Source: Acidobacteriota bacterium | Lineage (GTDB): Bacteria > Acidobacteriota > Terriglobia > Terriglobales > SCQP01 | Length of the DNA stretch: 64,000 nt | Reading direction: 5' to 3' | Assembly: GCA_004299485.1 (NCBI GenBank) | Contig: SCQP01000016.1 | Coordinates: 149,842 to 213,841, forward strand | Shown here: piece after piece, positions 56,501 through 63,558 of the stretch | Layout of the letters: each line of letters opens with the position of its first letter | How positions within the stretch are numbered: the stretch's first letter is position 1 | The notes under the pieces: model-generated | The model's input: the letters and a program-made list of their open reading frames with translations, nothing else | What the model was told of the DNA's origin: nothing | Databases searched by the model: none | Position numbers and translations under genes: made by a program

Positions 56501-57661
56501 CTAAGCGAGAGCGCGCAACTGCCGTGCCGCGTCAACCACACGCGCTGCGGCACGATCGATTTCCTCAGCCGTGGTGAAGCGGCCGAGGCCAAAACGAACC
56601 GAGCGCTGGGCCTCATCCTCGCTCAGCCCAATGGCCAACAGCACGTGGCTGGCATTGCGTGAACTGGACGTACAGGCGGAGCCGGACGAACAGGCGACTT
56701 CGGGCATGCTCATCATCAGCGTGGTCGCATCCACCTCCGGGAAGGTTAGATGAAGGTTGTGGACCACGCGTTGGGTCTGGCTGCCGTTGACTTTTACGCC
56801 TTCAACTCCCGTCTGAATCAAATCCCGCAGCCGGTCGCGCAGCGCGCCGATCCGGCGGCTCTCTTCCGGCAGCTCCTCGGCCGCAATAGCCGCCGCCGCG
56901 CCCAGGCCGGCGATGCCGGGCACGTTGAGCGTGCCCGAGCGCATGCCGCGCTCATGCCCGCCGCCATCCTGCTGGCAAATGAGCTTGACGCCCGAGCGCA
57001 CGAACAGGCCGCCCACGCCTTTGGGCCCGTACATCTTGTGGCCCGAAAGTGACAGCAAGTCCACTTTCCAGCGCTTCACGTCCACCGGCATTTTGCCCAC
57101 CGCTTGTGTGGCGTCGGAGTGAAAGACGATGCCGCGGGCGCGGGTAAGCGCACCGATGGCTTCCATATCCTGTACCGTGCCGATTTCGTTGTTCACCGCC
57201 ATGATGCTGACCAGCACAGTCTCCGGCCGCAGCGCCGCTTCCAGCTCGCTCAGCCGGATGCGGCCGTCGTGATCGACTGCCAACCGTGTGACGGCAAAGC
57301 CCTCGTGCTCCAGCCGTATAAACGGATCGAGCACCGCATGGTGCTCGAAGTTGGTGGTAATGATGTGTGCATTTTTGCCGCGACAACAGTCCGCCACGCC
57401 TTTAATGGCCAGGTTGTCACTTTCCGTCGCACCGCTGGTAAAAACGATCTCTTTCGGCTCGGCGCCAATCAGCACCGCCACCTGCGTCCGCGCCTGCTGC
57501 ACGGCTTTCGCGGCGGCCCATCCATAGGCATGGCTGTTGCTGGCCGCGTTGCCGAATTCACTTGTGAAATAAGGCTCCATCGCCCGGAACACCCGCGGGT
57601 CTACCGGCGTGGTGGCGTGATTGTCGAGATAGATCGGTTGCGGCGCCATCCCCTTCAGCAT
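56501..57661 (-). CDS. iscS: Cysteine desulfurase (IscS/NifS family)
   Basis: The product is 386 residues; a second ATG at 57649 would make it four shorter. IYLDNHATTPVDPRV, the His of NFEHHAVLDP, VNNEIGTVQ, DATQAVGKMPVD and the PLP lysine in LSLSGHKMYGPKGVGGL are all present. The catalytic Cys is in ACSSGSACTSSSRNASHVL, a loop typical of class I desulfurases. It supplies sulfur for Fe-S clusters and perhaps for ThiI and the sulfur-carrier module in this window. It is divergent from the second toxin-antitoxin pair. Confidence 0.95.
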   Translation of the reverse strand: MLKGMAPQPIYLDNHATTPVDPRVFRAMEPYFTSEFGNAASNSHAYGWAAAKAVQQARTQVAVLIGAEPKEIVFTSGATESDNLAIKGVADCCRGKNAHIITTNFEHHAVLDPFIRLEHEGFAVTRLAVDHDGRIRLSELEAALRPETVLVSIMAVNNEIGTVQDMEAIGALTRARGIVFHSDATQAVGKMPVDVKRWKVDLLSLSGHKMYGPKGVGGLFVRSGVKLICQQDGGGHERGMRSGTLNVPGIAGLGAAAAIAAEELPEESRRIGALRDRLRDLIQTGVEGVKVNGSQTQRVVHNLHLTFPEVDATTLMMSMPEVACSSGSACTSSSRNASHVLLAIGLSEDEAQRSVRFGLGRFTTAEEIDRAAARVVDAARQLRALA

Positions 57662-57704
57662 ACCCGCTCCACTGGGTCAATTGCAGCGGTGTATGCTATG
57701 CACC

Positions 57705-57956
57705 ATGAGGCGCACGCAGCTCTACCTCGATGAAATACTCTGGGATCGGCTCCGCACGGAGGCACGCGCACGACACACGACCGTGTCGGATCTCGTGCGT
57801 AAGGCACTGCGGGAAAAATACGTCAGTTCGTTCGAACGGCGGCGCAAAGCAATGGAAGCCGTTGTCGGCATCTGGAAGGACCGCACCGACTTGCCCGATA
57901 CCGACGAATATATCCGCTCGATGCGCCGCAACACCCGTGCTGAACGCCTGCGATGA
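57705..57956 (+). CDS. Ribbon-helix-helix antitoxin (VapB-like)
   Basis: The product is 83 residues from the ATG at 57705; ATG 57693 or TTG 57681 would lengthen it slightly. MRRTQLYLDEILWDRLRTEARARHTTVSDLVRKALREKY (quoted in part) is an RHH DNA-binding start. The C-terminal half (WKDRTDLPDTDEYIRSMRR) is the toxin-binding region. The end overlaps the PIN toxin gene (ATGA). TATGCT boxes just before the start suggest a leaderless or short-leader transcript. Confidence 0.88.
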   Translation: MRRTQLYLDEILWDRLRTEARARHTTVSDLVRKALREKYVSSFERRRKAMEAVVGIWKDRTDLPDTDEYIRSMRRNTRAERLR

Positions 57957-58336
57957 CAGGCATTCTGGTCGACTCCGATATTCTGATCGAGGTTTTTCGG
58001 GGGCGTAATCGGATCCTACTTCAGGCTTGGCACGATCTGAGTCAGCGCGAGGATCTGATCGCTACGAGCGCCATCAACGTGGCAGAGCTTTGGCGCGGCG
58101 TTCTGGCGCCGGAGCGCGAAGCCCTGCGACAGCTCCTGGCGGAGTTGACCTGCCTTCCGCTGGATCGCGAGGAGGGAGAATTGGCGGGCGAGTTGATGCG
58201 CCGCTATGCTCCCAGCCACGGGCTGGAGCTGCCCGATGCGCTCATCGCCAGTGTGGCGGTTACACAAAGGCTCAATTTCTGGACGCGCAACCGTCGGCAC
58301 TTCCCGATGCCGGAGCTGCGCTTTTACGACGTTTGA
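57953..58336 (+). CDS. PIN-domain toxin ribonuclease, VapC-like
   Basis: The protein has 127 residues. LVDSDILIEVFRG (first Asp), INVAELWRGVL (Glu), LPDALIASVA (Asp) and FWTRNRRHF (Asp replaced by Asn in TRNRRHF) form the PIN fold; the last position is often T-x-N in working VapC proteins. It overlaps its antitoxin by 4 bp and the convergent TspO gene by 13 bp. It is unrelated to the first PIN protein beyond the shared fold. Confidence 0.9.
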   Translation: MTGILVDSDILIEVFRGRNRILLQAWHDLSQREDLIATSAINVAELWRGVLAPEREALRQLLAELTCLPLDREEGELAGELMRRYAPSHGLELPDALIASVAVTQRLNFWTRNRRHFPMPELRFYDV

Positions 58337-58890
58337 GGTGGTGGCTCCGGGGAAGCCGCGGGCAAGACTTCCGGCTCCAGCGATGAAGGCGGCAGGGCGC
58401 GCACGCGGTTGCGCACCCACAGTGCGTGATTGAGCCGGAGGCAGTAGCCGACCCAGAGCCAATAGGGCAGGAGCCAGAGCCAGGTCCAGGTGCCATCGGC
58501 TGCGGCATAGAGCATGGTGAGGACGATGGTGCCCCAGAGCAGCCAGGCGAACGCTACTCCTTTCCCCAGGCGCCGCAAGCCAAACACCACCCCTTGCCAG
58601 ACGGCATTGAATCCCAGGCAAAAGCCGTAGAGCACGAGTGCCGTGGCGGCCGCACCGTTCCTCCATTGGCCCCAGATGGCCCAGCCGGCAACGCCGGTGA
58701 CCGCGGCAATCGCGCTCCAGACCGGCGCAAATACCCATTCCGCGGGATACCACGCTGGCTTGCGCAGGCTGTTGTACCAGATTTCGGTGAAATGGTTGCG
58801 CCCGCCGATGCGTGCCCCGGCGCCGGCTACGGCAAAATTCACCACCACGAACAGCAGCAGCATCCAACTTTGTAGGGCTATGATTGCCAT
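58324..58890 (-). CDS. TspO/MBR-family tryptophan-rich sensory protein
   Basis: The product is 188 residues from the ATG at 58890, with GGAG 9 nt upstream; a longer open frame reaches into a family A repeat and is rejected. Five membrane helices are present. WYNSLRKPAWYPAEWVFAPVW is the TspO signature, GTWTWLWLLPYWLWVGYCLRLNHALWVRN carries the LN and Trp-rich end (quoted in part). TspO binds porphyrins and related ligands. A 30-residue Pro/Glu/Ser tail follows. Confidence 0.88.
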   Translation of the reverse strand: MAIIALQSWMLLLFVVVNFAVAGAGARIGGRNHFTEIWYNSLRKPAWYPAEWVFAPVWSAIAAVTGVAGWAIWGQWRNGAAATALVLYGFCLGFNAVWQGVVFGLRRLGKGVAFAWLLWGTIVLTMLYAAADGTWTWLWLLPYWLWVGYCLRLNHALWVRNRVRALPPSSLEPEVLPAASPEPPPQTS

Positions 58891-59050
58891 GGCCGTGCTC
58901 TCCATCATGATCGCACTGCTGAAATCGGGTGAAGCCGGCCTCCAGCCGGTCGCGCCGCTTTGCGCCGTGAGCAAAGCTGGCCGAAAAAGCTGCAGAACTA
59001 CCAAGGGCGGCCGGTTTCGGGAAGGCAACGCATCCCGGCCACAGCCATGC
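58891..59050. other. Spacer between TspO and the family A repeat
   Basis: No gene is supported in this 160-bp stretch. It separates the TspO start from the repeat that opens the AI-2E transporter gene. A few GGCCG/CGGCC palindromes occur. Confidence 0.4.
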
Positions 59051-59144
59051 GCAGCGCCGGATTGGGGCTCACGGGGTCCCCAGTCCGGCGCGAGCACAAG
59101 CGGGACGCGCGGCGCAGCCGCGCAGGGGCCCGCGCCCATCAATG
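59051..59144 (+). repeat. Family A dispersed repeat, copy 3, supplying a start codon
   Basis: GCAGCGCCGGATTGGGGCTC, then a GGGGTCCCC core, AGCACAAGCGGG, a GCGCGGCGCAGCCGCGC palindrome and GCCCGCGCCCATCAATG. The final ATG of the element is the start codon of the next gene. Element order matches 38934-39020 and 5959-6051. Confidence 0.75.
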
Positions 59145-60236
59145 CTGCTGTTTGATGCCCGCACCGCGCGGGCCCTGGCGACCGTCCTGTTGTATGCGCT
59201 GGCGCTGCTGTTTATCTACTTCGCCTGGCACACGCTGGTCACGTTTCTGTTCGCCATCATGTTCGCCTACCTGCTGGAGCCGGCGGTATCCGGTTTGCAG
59301 CACCGGGCGCGGCTGTCGCGCGGGCACGCGGTTCTAACGATTTACATCCTCATCTCTGTGGCCATCGGTCTTTTTTTTGCCGTCTTTGGTCCGCAAATCC
59401 TCCGGCAGGCGGGCCGGCTATCCGATTCGCTTCCGGCCTTGATGCACCGCATAACCAGCGGGGAGCTGCTGCAGCAGATCGCGCGGCTGCGGCACTGGAA
59501 TCCGCAGACGGAACAGCGCGTCCAGCAGTTTCTGGCCAGCCACCAGCATGAAATCTCCGGCTGGATCCTGGAGATGTTGTCCGCCTTCGCCAGCGTCGGC
59601 CGCAACATCATCTGGGTGCTGCTCGTGCCCGTACTGGCGATCTTCTTTCTGCTCAGCGGCGGGCGCTTTGCTCAGGCTATCCTCGACCAGCTCGATCGCC
59701 TGCGCCAGCGGTCGTTTGTCCGCGACTTGCTGCAGGACATGCACGATGTGCTCGCCAACTACATCCGCATCCAGATTATCCTCGCGGTGCTGACGCTGCT
59801 GGTTTATGTCGGAGGCTTTGTCGCGTTCCGGATTCCGTATGCGGTGGCGCTGGGCGTAGCCACAGGCTTGCTGGATTTCATTCCGATTGTCGGCCCACTG
59901 ATCGGCGCCGTCACGGTGCTGGCGGTGGCGTTCTTCTCCGGATATCCCTACGTGATCTTCGTGGCGCTGTTCATCGGGGCCTGGCGGCTGTTCATGGACT
60001 ACTACTTGTCGCCGCGCATGTTCGGCCACCGGGTGCAACTACATCCGCTTGCGGTCCTGTTTGGAGTGTTGGCCGGGGCGGAAATTGCCGGCATTATTGG
60101 CGTCTATCTTTCCGTTCCCATCCTGGCCATTTTGCGCGCCGCCTGGACGCGCTGGCGCACGTTTCAAGGCGAACGATCCATCATCCTGCCTTCCAGCACG
60201 CCCCCACCGCCACCTCCGATTGAGCCGGCCTCATGA
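59142..60236 (+). CDS. AI-2E family transporter (permease-like)
   Basis: The protein has 364 residues with eight membrane segments. LVTFLFAIMFAYLLEPAVSGL and VILTIYILI-like segments open it; YIRIQIILAVLTLLVYVGGF, GLLDFIPIVGPLIGAVTVLAVAFF and YLSPRMFGHRVQLHPLAVLFGVLAGAEIAGIIGVYLSVPILAI (partly quoted) are family signatures. The role is ion or small-molecule transport and not established as autoinducer export. The start codon comes from the family A repeat and no ribosome-binding site is seen. The tail has a run of six Pro. It overlaps the next, convergent gene by 6 bp. Confidence 0.88.
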   Translation: MLLFDARTARALATVLLYALALLFIYFAWHTLVTFLFAIMFAYLLEPAVSGLQHRARLSRGHAVLTIYILISVAIGLFFAVFGPQILRQAGRLSDSLPALMHRITSGELLQQIARLRHWNPQTEQRVQQFLASHQHEISGWILEMLSAFASVGRNIIWVLLVPVLAIFFLLSGGRFAQAILDQLDRLRQRSFVRDLLQDMHDVLANYIRIQIILAVLTLLVYVGGFVAFRIPYAVALGVATGLLDFIPIVGPLIGAVTVLAVAFFSGYPYVIFVALFIGAWRLFMDYYLSPRMFGHRVQLHPLAVLFGVLAGAEIAGIIGVYLSVPILAILRAAWTRWRTFQGERSIILPSSTPPPPPPIEPAS

Positions 60237-60983
60237 GGCCCGCTGCGGTTCTGGTTCTTCCCAGACGCGCTCGGCCAACGCCTGCTCGTAGCCGGCGGGC
60301 GTGCCAATGTCCCAGTAGTGCGTGCCCTGGCGGTCGCAACTGACGCGTTCGCCGGCGGCGATCCAGGCGTTGAACAAATCGCCCAGGAACTGCTCCTGCC
60401 GGCCCCGGGTCCACCAGAATTTGTGCAGCCGCAGAAAGACCTCGCCGGGCGCCGTAATGGCGCCCCACACCCGCCGCGTGCCGCTCCCGGGCCGCTTCAC
60501 CTCGACCCGCGCTACCTGGCCCGGCGCCGCTTCAATCACGGCGTCGAATTCCTGCGGGCGGGCCACCGGAAAGGTGATCACATGAACATCCTCACGCACC
60601 GCGTTTGCAAACGCGGCGCGCGGATACCAAACCGTATCCGGCAGGCCGATCAGCACCGGCTCCTGCGGCCGCACCAGCGGCGCGGCCCGGAACACTGCAT
60701 CGCAGAGTCCGGCCGGCTCCGGCTGCAGCGCAAAAAAAATCTGCTCCGCCCAGGCGCTGTGCGTATAGAAACGAAGCAAGTCCGGTTTATCACCGGCCAC
60801 TATGAAGCAGACGCGGTCGGCGCCGGCCAGCCGCATGCGCTCCAACAGATACTCTGACACCACGCGCAGAGCACCCGCGCGTTCGCCGGCCGCCGGGTGA
60901 CGCCCCAGCGGCAGGAGTTCTTTCGAGCCGCCCAGCGGCTGCATGCGGGTGGCGCTGCCGGCAGCCGGTATGATGCCCAACAT
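60231..60983 (-). CDS. Sugar-phosphate nucleotidyltransferase
   Basis: The protein has 250 residues. IIPAAGSATRMQPLGGSKELLPLG is the nucleotidyltransferase signature (G-x-G-x-R-x2-P..K with the sugar-phosphate-binding Lys). FIVAGDKPDLL, LIGLPDTVWYP and WDIGTPAGYEQAL follow the RmlA/GalU-like plan. The enzyme is short, lacking a C-terminal hexapeptide domain. The specific sugar cannot be told. It sits convergent to the transporter and divergent from thiD. Confidence 0.85.
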   Translation of the reverse strand: MLGIIPAAGSATRMQPLGGSKELLPLGRHPAAGERAGALRVVSEYLLERMRLAGADRVCFIVAGDKPDLLRFYTHSAWAEQIFFALQPEPAGLCDAVFRAAPLVRPQEPVLIGLPDTVWYPRAAFANAVREDVHVITFPVARPQEFDAVIEAAPGQVARVEVKRPGSGTRRVWGAITAPGEVFLRLHKFWWTRGRQEQFLGDLFNAWIAAGERVSCDRQGTHYWDIGTPAGYEQALAERVWEEPEPQRAS

Positions 60984-61077
60984 GTAGTCCTTGCAGAGTG
61001 GCGCGACGGCACTGGCGGTTGTCCCGCCTGCCTAGAAATTTCTTGCATTCATGGGCCTTTGGGTCTACACAAAAGTA

Positions 61078-61935
61078 ATGGCCCCTTTGCCTGCCGCGCC
61101 TCCACTGGTGCTGACGATTGCCGGCTTTGACCCCACCGCCGGAGCCGGCGTTTTGGCCGATATCAAGGCGATTGCCGCCAATCAGGCGTATGGCCTGGCC
61201 TGCATCGCGGCACTTACCGTACAAACCACCAGCGGCGTACAGGCTTACGAAGCGGTTTCGGCGAAGATGCTCGAACGCCAGCTAGAGGCCCTGCTGAGCG
61301 AGCTGTCACCCCGCGCGGTGAAAATCGGTATGCTCGGCAACCGCGCCAATGTGGAAGCGGTGGCGCGGCAGTTGGAACTGCATCCTCTTCCGTGGGTGGT
61401 GCTCGATCCGGTGCGCCAAGCCTCCTTGGGCACGGTTTTGATGGACGAAGGCGGCTGGGAGGCGCTCCGCAAACAGCTTATCCCGCGGGTCAACGTGCTC
61501 ACGCCAAACCTAGATGAGACCGAGGCATTGACCGGCATCCGGCCGACCAAACCCGCAGAGTTCGAGCAAGCGGCGTTAAAGCTGAGCGCGATGGGTCCGC
61601 GCTACATCATCATCAAGGGCGGCCACGCGGAGCGGCCTTCCGACGTGCTCTACGATGGCGAGAAGTTCGTCACCCTCACCGCCGACCGGGTGCGCACGCC
61701 CAACACCCACGGCACCGGCTGCACCTTTTCCGCCGCCCTGGCCGCCAATCTCGCCAATGGCAAGCAGGTGCAGGATGCCGTGGTCATGGCCAAGGCCTAT
61801 CTCACGGCGGCGCTGAAGCAGTCCTACGCCATCGGCCCTGGCCCCGGACCGCTGAATCACCTTTACCGGCTGCAGGAAGCCCCCACCTCGCGCAACGTCG
61901 ATCCGGCGCCGCAGCCCAGCTACACCACCCGCTAG
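61078..61935 (+). CDS. thiD: Hydroxymethylpyrimidine/phosphomethylpyrimidine kinase
   Basis: The product is 285 residues from the ATG at 61078; ATG 61051 would add nine, and neither has a clear ribosome-binding site. VLTIAGFDPTAGAGVLADIKAIAAN is the ThiD signature (the usual Ser in GSD is Phe here), KIGMLGN, VVLDPVRQASLG, LTPNLDETEALTG and KGGHAERPSDVLYDG follow, and THGTGCTFSAALAANLA ends the core. It phosphorylates HMP and HMP-P in thiamine synthesis. A Pro/Thr-rich tail extends the C-terminus by about 20 residues. Confidence 0.92.
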   Translation: MAPLPAAPPLVLTIAGFDPTAGAGVLADIKAIAANQAYGLACIAALTVQTTSGVQAYEAVSAKMLERQLEALLSELSPRAVKIGMLGNRANVEAVARQLELHPLPWVVLDPVRQASLGTVLMDEGGWEALRKQLIPRVNVLTPNLDETEALTGIRPTKPAEFEQAALKLSAMGPRYIIIKGGHAERPSDVLYDGEKFVTLTADRVRTPNTHGTGCTFSAALAANLANGKQVQDAVVMAKAYLTAALKQSYAIGPGPGPLNHLYRLQEAPTSRNVDPAPQPSYTTR

Positions 61936-61961
61936 CGTCTCGCGCCGCCGCCGCCGACCGC

Positions 61962-63134
61962 CTAATACTTGGGCACGCTGGGATCGACTTCGTCGGACCA
62001 GGCGAGGATGCCGCCTTTCAGATTGCGCACGTTGGCAAAGCCGGCATCGAGCAGGACATGCGCGGCTTTGAGCGAGCGCGCGCCGGAACGGCACTGGGTC
62101 ACGATAGCTCGGCTTTTGTCGAGCTCGTTCAGGCGCTTGGGCAGCTCGCCCAGCGGAATCAGCACGGCGCCGGGAATGCGGCCGATCTGCCACTCGTGCG
62201 GCTCGCGCACATCGAGAATAAACGGCGCCTTGCCGGTGGCGATCTCGGCCTGCAGCGCTGTGGCTGTGATTTCAGGCACTTGGGCGGCGTCGGCGGCTGT
62301 GGGCGTTTTCTCCTCGCCGCGAATACCGCAGAACTCCTGATAGTCGATCAGCTTGGTGATGGTGCGGTGCGTGCCGCAGACGGGGCATTCCGGATTCTTG
62401 CGCAGCTTCAGCTCGCGGAAGCGCATTTGCAGGGCATCAAATAAGAGCACCCGGTTCTTCAGCGGCTCGCCGATGCCGCAAATCAGCTTGACGGCCTCGG
62501 TCGCCTGGATCATGCCCATCAAGCCGGGCAGAACGCCGAGCACGCCGCCTTCGGCGCAGCTTGGCACCAAGCCTGGCGGCGGCGGCTCGGGATACCAGCA
62601 GCGGTAGCAGGGGCCATCGGGCAGCGCCAGCACCGACGCCTGGCCTTCGAAGCGGTAAATACTGGCGTAGATATTCGGAATGCCGCTGAGCACGCAGGCG
62701 TCGTTGACCAGATAGCGGGTCGGGAAGTTATCGGTGCCATCGATCACCAGATCGTAGCCGCGGAAGATCTCCAGCGCGTTGCTGCTGTCGAGCCTGGTCT
62801 CGTAACCGACCACTTCCACGCCGGGGTTGATGGCGCAGATGGACTCGGTCGCCGAGGTCAGCTTCGGCCGGCCGACATCGGCGGTCGAGTGAATAACCTG
62901 GCGCTGCAGGTTGGTGAAATCGACCACGTCAAAATCGACGATGCCGATGGTGCCCACGCCGGCAGCGGCCAGGTACAGGCCCACGGGCGCGCCCAGCCCG
63001 CCTGCGCCGATGGTGAGCACGCGCGCCGCCTTCAACTTGCGCTGCCCGTCCATTCCGACTTCCGGAATGATCAGATGACGGCTGTAACGGAGAATCTCAT
63101 CGTTGCTGAGATCGGGCATGGTCGCGGTAGCCAT
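61962..63134 (-). CDS. MoeB/ThiF-type adenylyltransferase fused to a rhodanese domain (MoeZ-like)
   Basis: The protein has 390 residues. RYSRHLIIPEVGMDGQRKLKAARVLTIGAGGLGAPVGLYLAAAGVG (quoted in part) is the E1-like ATP-binding site, with FTNLQRQVIH and DGTDNFPTRYLVND following. Two CxxC pairs (CYRC and CPVC) bind zinc. A 30-residue linker leads to a rhodanese domain with FILDVREPHEWQ and the active Cys in VTQCRSGARS. It adenylates the C-terminal Gly of a sulfur-carrier protein and adds sulfur. It is the third gene of the JAMM-carrier-E1 module. Confidence 0.93.
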   Translation of the reverse strand: MATATMPDLSNDEILRYSRHLIIPEVGMDGQRKLKAARVLTIGAGGLGAPVGLYLAAAGVGTIGIVDFDVVDFTNLQRQVIHSTADVGRPKLTSATESICAINPGVEVVGYETRLDSSNALEIFRGYDLVIDGTDNFPTRYLVNDACVLSGIPNIYASIYRFEGQASVLALPDGPCYRCWYPEPPPPGLVPSCAEGGVLGVLPGLMGMIQATEAVKLICGIGEPLKNRVLLFDALQMRFRELKLRKNPECPVCGTHRTITKLIDYQEFCGIRGEEKTPTAADAAQVPEITATALQAEIATGKAPFILDVREPHEWQIGRIPGAVLIPLGELPKRLNELDKSRAIVTQCRSGARSLKAAHVLLDAGFANVRNLKGGILAWSDEVDPSVPKY

Positions 63135-63199
63135 AAATAAATACCTCCACCGGCCTGCCAGGCCGGAGGTTCAGTCAAAATTCTATACGGGGGCGAATC

Positions 63200-63261
63200 G
63201 GGGAGGCCGGCCACAGAAAGGCCGTGGGGCGCAGCCCCGCCTAAAGGCGGTGCGAGCCGCA
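63200..63261 (+). repeat. Family B dispersed repeat, copy 4
   Basis: GGGGAGGCCGGCCACAGAAAGG, a GTGGGGCGCAGCCCCG hairpin and GGCGGTGCGAGCCGC. It spans the gap between the sulfur-carrier and E1 genes; the end of the carrier protein (CGSHRL) is translated from it. Confidence 0.75.
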
Positions 63262-63552
63262 ACATCGCCCGGCGCAACAGCCGCCGGCGATGGAGGGGAT
63301 GATCGAGAGCGTGTCGGAGGGTTTCACAGGAGTGCGCTCACTCCCAGTATAGCGGATATCTTCGTCGTTGACGTAGACGTTGACAAAGCTGCGGAGCTGG
63401 CCGTCCGCGGTGAACAGATGCGGCCGGAGTTGCGGGTGCGACTGGACGAGATGCTGGAGCAGCTCGGCCACATCTCCGCCCTCGGCCTCCACCGTGGCTT
63501 GCCGGTCCGCGTAGGGCCGCAAGGCGGTGGGGATGTGAATGGAAACAGACAT
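63241..63552 (-). CDS. MoaD/ThiS-like sulfur-carrier protein with a tail after the diglycine
   Basis: The protein has 103 residues. VSIHIPTALRPYADRQATVEAEGGDVAELLQHL and NVYVNDEDIRYT (in part) fit the ubiquitin-like sulfur carriers, ending IIPSIAGG. In working carriers GG is the last residue pair; here 12 more (CCAGRCCGSHRL) follow, the last six from a family B repeat. Four Cys are in that tail. A JAMM protease gene is 6 bp upstream, and an E1-rhodanese gene follows, as in the CysO/Mec and QbsE/QbsD systems, where such proteases trim or release the carrier end. Confidence 0.88.
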   Translation of the reverse strand: MSVSIHIPTALRPYADRQATVEAEGGDVAELLQHLVQSHPQLRPHLFTADGQLRSFVNVYVNDEDIRYTGSERTPVKPSDTLSIIPSIAGGCCAGRCCGSHRL

Positions 63553-63558
63553 GGTTGG

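Noticed and set aside
58891..59142. Longer TspO start upstream
   Set aside because: The extra 84 residues are read through a family A repeat on the minus strand and lack a ribosome-binding site; the ATG at 58890 fits the family.
61018..61077. TPP riboswitch before thiD
   Set aside because: No THI-box sequence (CTGAGA) is visible, and the leader is too short.
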